In this document: positions 5,075 to 6,541 of the stretch, one piece after another
Layout of the letters: the number at the start of each line of letters is the position of its first letter
Numbering within the stretch: position 1 is the stretch's first letter
DNA from: Caldifarciminota bacterium UBA3079
GTDB lineage: Bacteria > Hydrothermota > Tepidihabitantia > Tepidihabitantales > Tepidihabitantaceae
Direction: 5' to 3'
Assembly (NCBI GenBank): GCA_002366635.1
Contig: DFBN01000089.1
Span: 1 to 6,541 of the forward strand
DNA: 6,541 nt
Position numbers and translations under genes: made by a program
Notes under the pieces: generated by a model
What the model saw: the letters and a program-made list of their open reading frames with translations, nothing else
Told to the model about the DNA's origin: nothing
The model's database searches: none

Positions 5075-6541
5075 TTACAAATCCCTCTGCCTGGCTCGCC
5101 AACGCTTGACCACCCGTTTGACATCCAATTCCTTTACACCGTTAGCCCACCACTTTGCGAATTCTACATCCGAACTCATCGGCTTTGGGTCGGGGCAATC
5201 TATCAAGACCCTTGTCGGCATGGCCACAGAATCACCGAGTATCAGTGCCTCTCCTATGCGTAACGCAGGAAGCATATTCATCAGTCTGGCCAGCGAGTCC
5301 GGGACAAGACGACGGACATAGCTCTGGTCATCCGGGTTGGTAAGACGCATGGCGATAAAAGTATTGCATTGGGAAAGCACGGTTTCTGAAAGCTCGTTTG
5401 GCCGCTGGCTGACAATTATTGTCCCGATTCCATACTTCCTTCCCTCCTTTGTCACGCGTTCCACCGCGGACTTAGCAGCCAAAGGCACACCGTCGGTTCG
5501 TCTCGGAACATAATTATGCGCTTCTTCATAAACAAGAAGAATCGGAAAACGGGTTCGGTCAGGGTTCCACTGATTGAACTCGAAAGCCACACGAGAAACA
5601 ACTGCAACAACTACCCCAACTACTTCCGAAGGTATCCCGCTCAGGTCAATAATAGCCATCCTCTTACCCGTATCTATGGAAAGATAGTCCTTTAGCAGTT
5701 TAGGCAAACTCTTATTGTCGGTATAGGAAGTTGGCGCAAACATGAAACGGAAACGCGGGTCGGTTGCCTTACTTTCAAATCGAATCAGGAACCGGTCGAA
5801 CACACCATAAAGAGGCCCTGGCACGATTTTCCCATTACTGTCGCTGACCATCTGTATATTCCAATTACGGATTTGCTTAACCAGGTCATCGAGAGGAAAG
5901 TAAATTGGAGAATCAACCGTGATTGACTTGATTATGCCGGCGGTTTCCTCGGAAACACAACCTTGACGAGCCCGAACAAGCGCATCACGGAGCACGGTAA
6001 TCTGGTTCTTAGAAGTAAGCTCATTCGGGTCAACTGCCAAGTCACAGAACTCATTGAAGTTCAGCAGCCAGTAAGGAAGCTCAAGCTCATCTGCCCGTAT
6101 GACAAGAACCTTCTCCTCGGAAAAGGCAGGTGCGTACTCGCCGTGCAGGTCCAGAACTATAATGTGGGTATCTGGATATTTCTTGATTGCTTGCTGCAGA
6201 ATGCTCACAACTGTGCATGTCTTGCCGCATCCGGTAGTCCCAAGCACTGCGATATGATGACCGAAGAACCGGTCTGCCTGAACATAAGCACGCTGGTCCT
6301 CAGCTTGTGCAGGACGGCCAAAAGAATAATCATAATCCACAAACTCCGAGAAGATTTTCTTAAGCTCTACCGAACTGACCATCCTCACTTGCTGACCGAT
6401 ATTCGGGTACACAGCAACACCGCGGACGAAATTCCCGCCGGAAAACAAAGTCCCTATGAGAACACAATCAGCAACTTTCCTACCGGAATCCTTTCGTCCC
6501 GAACCGGACGGATAACCCTCCTCGCGCACACTTGTCACTAT
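5075..6541 (-). CDS. HerA/DUF87-family P-loop ATPase (N-terminus cut by window edge)
   Basis: Hexameric-type DNA-translocating ATPase of the HerA-FtsK group (COG0433-like). In archaea HerA works with the nuclease NurA in DNA end resection; bacterial members are mostly uncharacterised. The frame is open to the right edge, and the part from GTG 6538 gives 487 residues. Numbered from there: Walker A GTTGCGKT (100-107), LDLHGEYAPAF (129-139), ELPYWLLNFNEF (153-164), Walker B ILLVYEEAHNY (333-343), KEGRKYGIGTIIVSQRPNE (364-382) and QCNTFIAMRLTNPDDQ (390-405). The Walker B region carries Glu-Glu after Tyr where Asp-Glu is the textbook form, which is common in this family. The N-terminal part (28-63) looks like the end of a HAS-barrel, and related proteins have roughly 100 more residues before it. 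GTG 6538 is therefore probably not the true start. No membrane segment is visible. The gene ends 69 bases before mlaE; it shares direction but no obvious function with the transporter. Confidence 0.9.
   Translation of the reverse strand: MVTSVREEGYPSGSGRKDSGRKVADCVLIGTLFSGGNFVRGVAVYPNIGQQVRMVSSVELKKIFSEFVDYDYSFGRPAQAEDQRAYVQADRFFGHHIAVLGTTGCGKTCTVVSILQQAIKKYPDTHIIVLDLHGEYAPAFSEEKVLVIRADELELPYWLLNFNEFCDLAVDPNELTSKNQITVLRDALVRARQGCVSEETAGIIKSITVDSPIYFPLDDLVKQIRNWNIQMVSDSNGKIVPGPLYGVFDRFLIRFESKATDPRFRFMFAPTSYTDNKSLPKLLKDYLSIDTGKRMAIIDLSGIPSEVVGVVVAVVSRVAFEFNQWNPDRTRFPILLVYEEAHNYVPRRTDGVPLAAKSAVERVTKEGRKYGIGTIIVSQRPNELSETVLSQCNTFIAMRLTNPDDQSYVRRLVPDSLARLMNMLPALRIGEALILGDSVAMPTRVLIDCPDPKPMSSDVEFAKWWANGVKELDVKRVVKRWRARQRDL

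Noticed and set aside
4892..5321. Overlapping + strand open frames across the mlaE/HerA-like gene boundary.
   Set aside because: They are antisense to two well-supported genes, cross the promoter gap and have no family resemblance.

Overview
The window appears to be ordinary chromosomal DNA from a bacterium. G+C looks close to 50% by eye, genes are tightly packed, and there is no sign of a mobile element, phage, CRISPR array or RNA gene. The MlaE/MlaF/MCE transporter suggests a diderm (Gram-negative type) cell, because this transporter family usually moves lipids across the envelope to or from an outer membrane. I cannot place the species. The style (overlapping genes, short MCE protein, HerA-like ATPase) would suit an uncultured candidate phylum, but that is only an impression.

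Left part, + strand (1-2821): a glycolysis/gluconeogenesis operon. It holds glyceraldehyde-3-phosphate dehydrogenase (gap, missing its N-terminus at the window edge), phosphoglycerate kinase (pgk) and triosephosphate isomerase (tpiA). Both junctions are ATGA overlaps, where the start codon of one gene overlaps the stop codon of the previous one, so translation is probably coupled. The three enzymes cover dihydroxyacetone phosphate to glyceraldehyde-3-phosphate to 1,3-bisphosphoglycerate to 3-phosphoglycerate.

Middle, - strand (2831-5005): an ABC lipid transporter operon. In transcription order it holds an MlaE-type permease, an MlaF-type ATPase and a membrane-anchored MCE (MlaD-type) protein, joined by overlaps of 4 and 20 bases. 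It converges on tpiA with only 9 bases between the two stop codons. A 69-base gap precedes mlaE and carries a good sigma-70-like promoter. Its predicted transcription start falls almost on the GTG start codon, so the mRNA may be leaderless.

Right part, - strand (5075-6541): most of a HerA/DUF87-type P-loop ATPase whose N-terminus lies beyond the right edge. It shares the transporter's direction but has no evident functional link with it.

I found no clearly new biological system. The most interesting items are the possible leaderless promoter of the transporter operon, the HerA-like ATPase without a visible nuclease partner, and the compact transporter operon.
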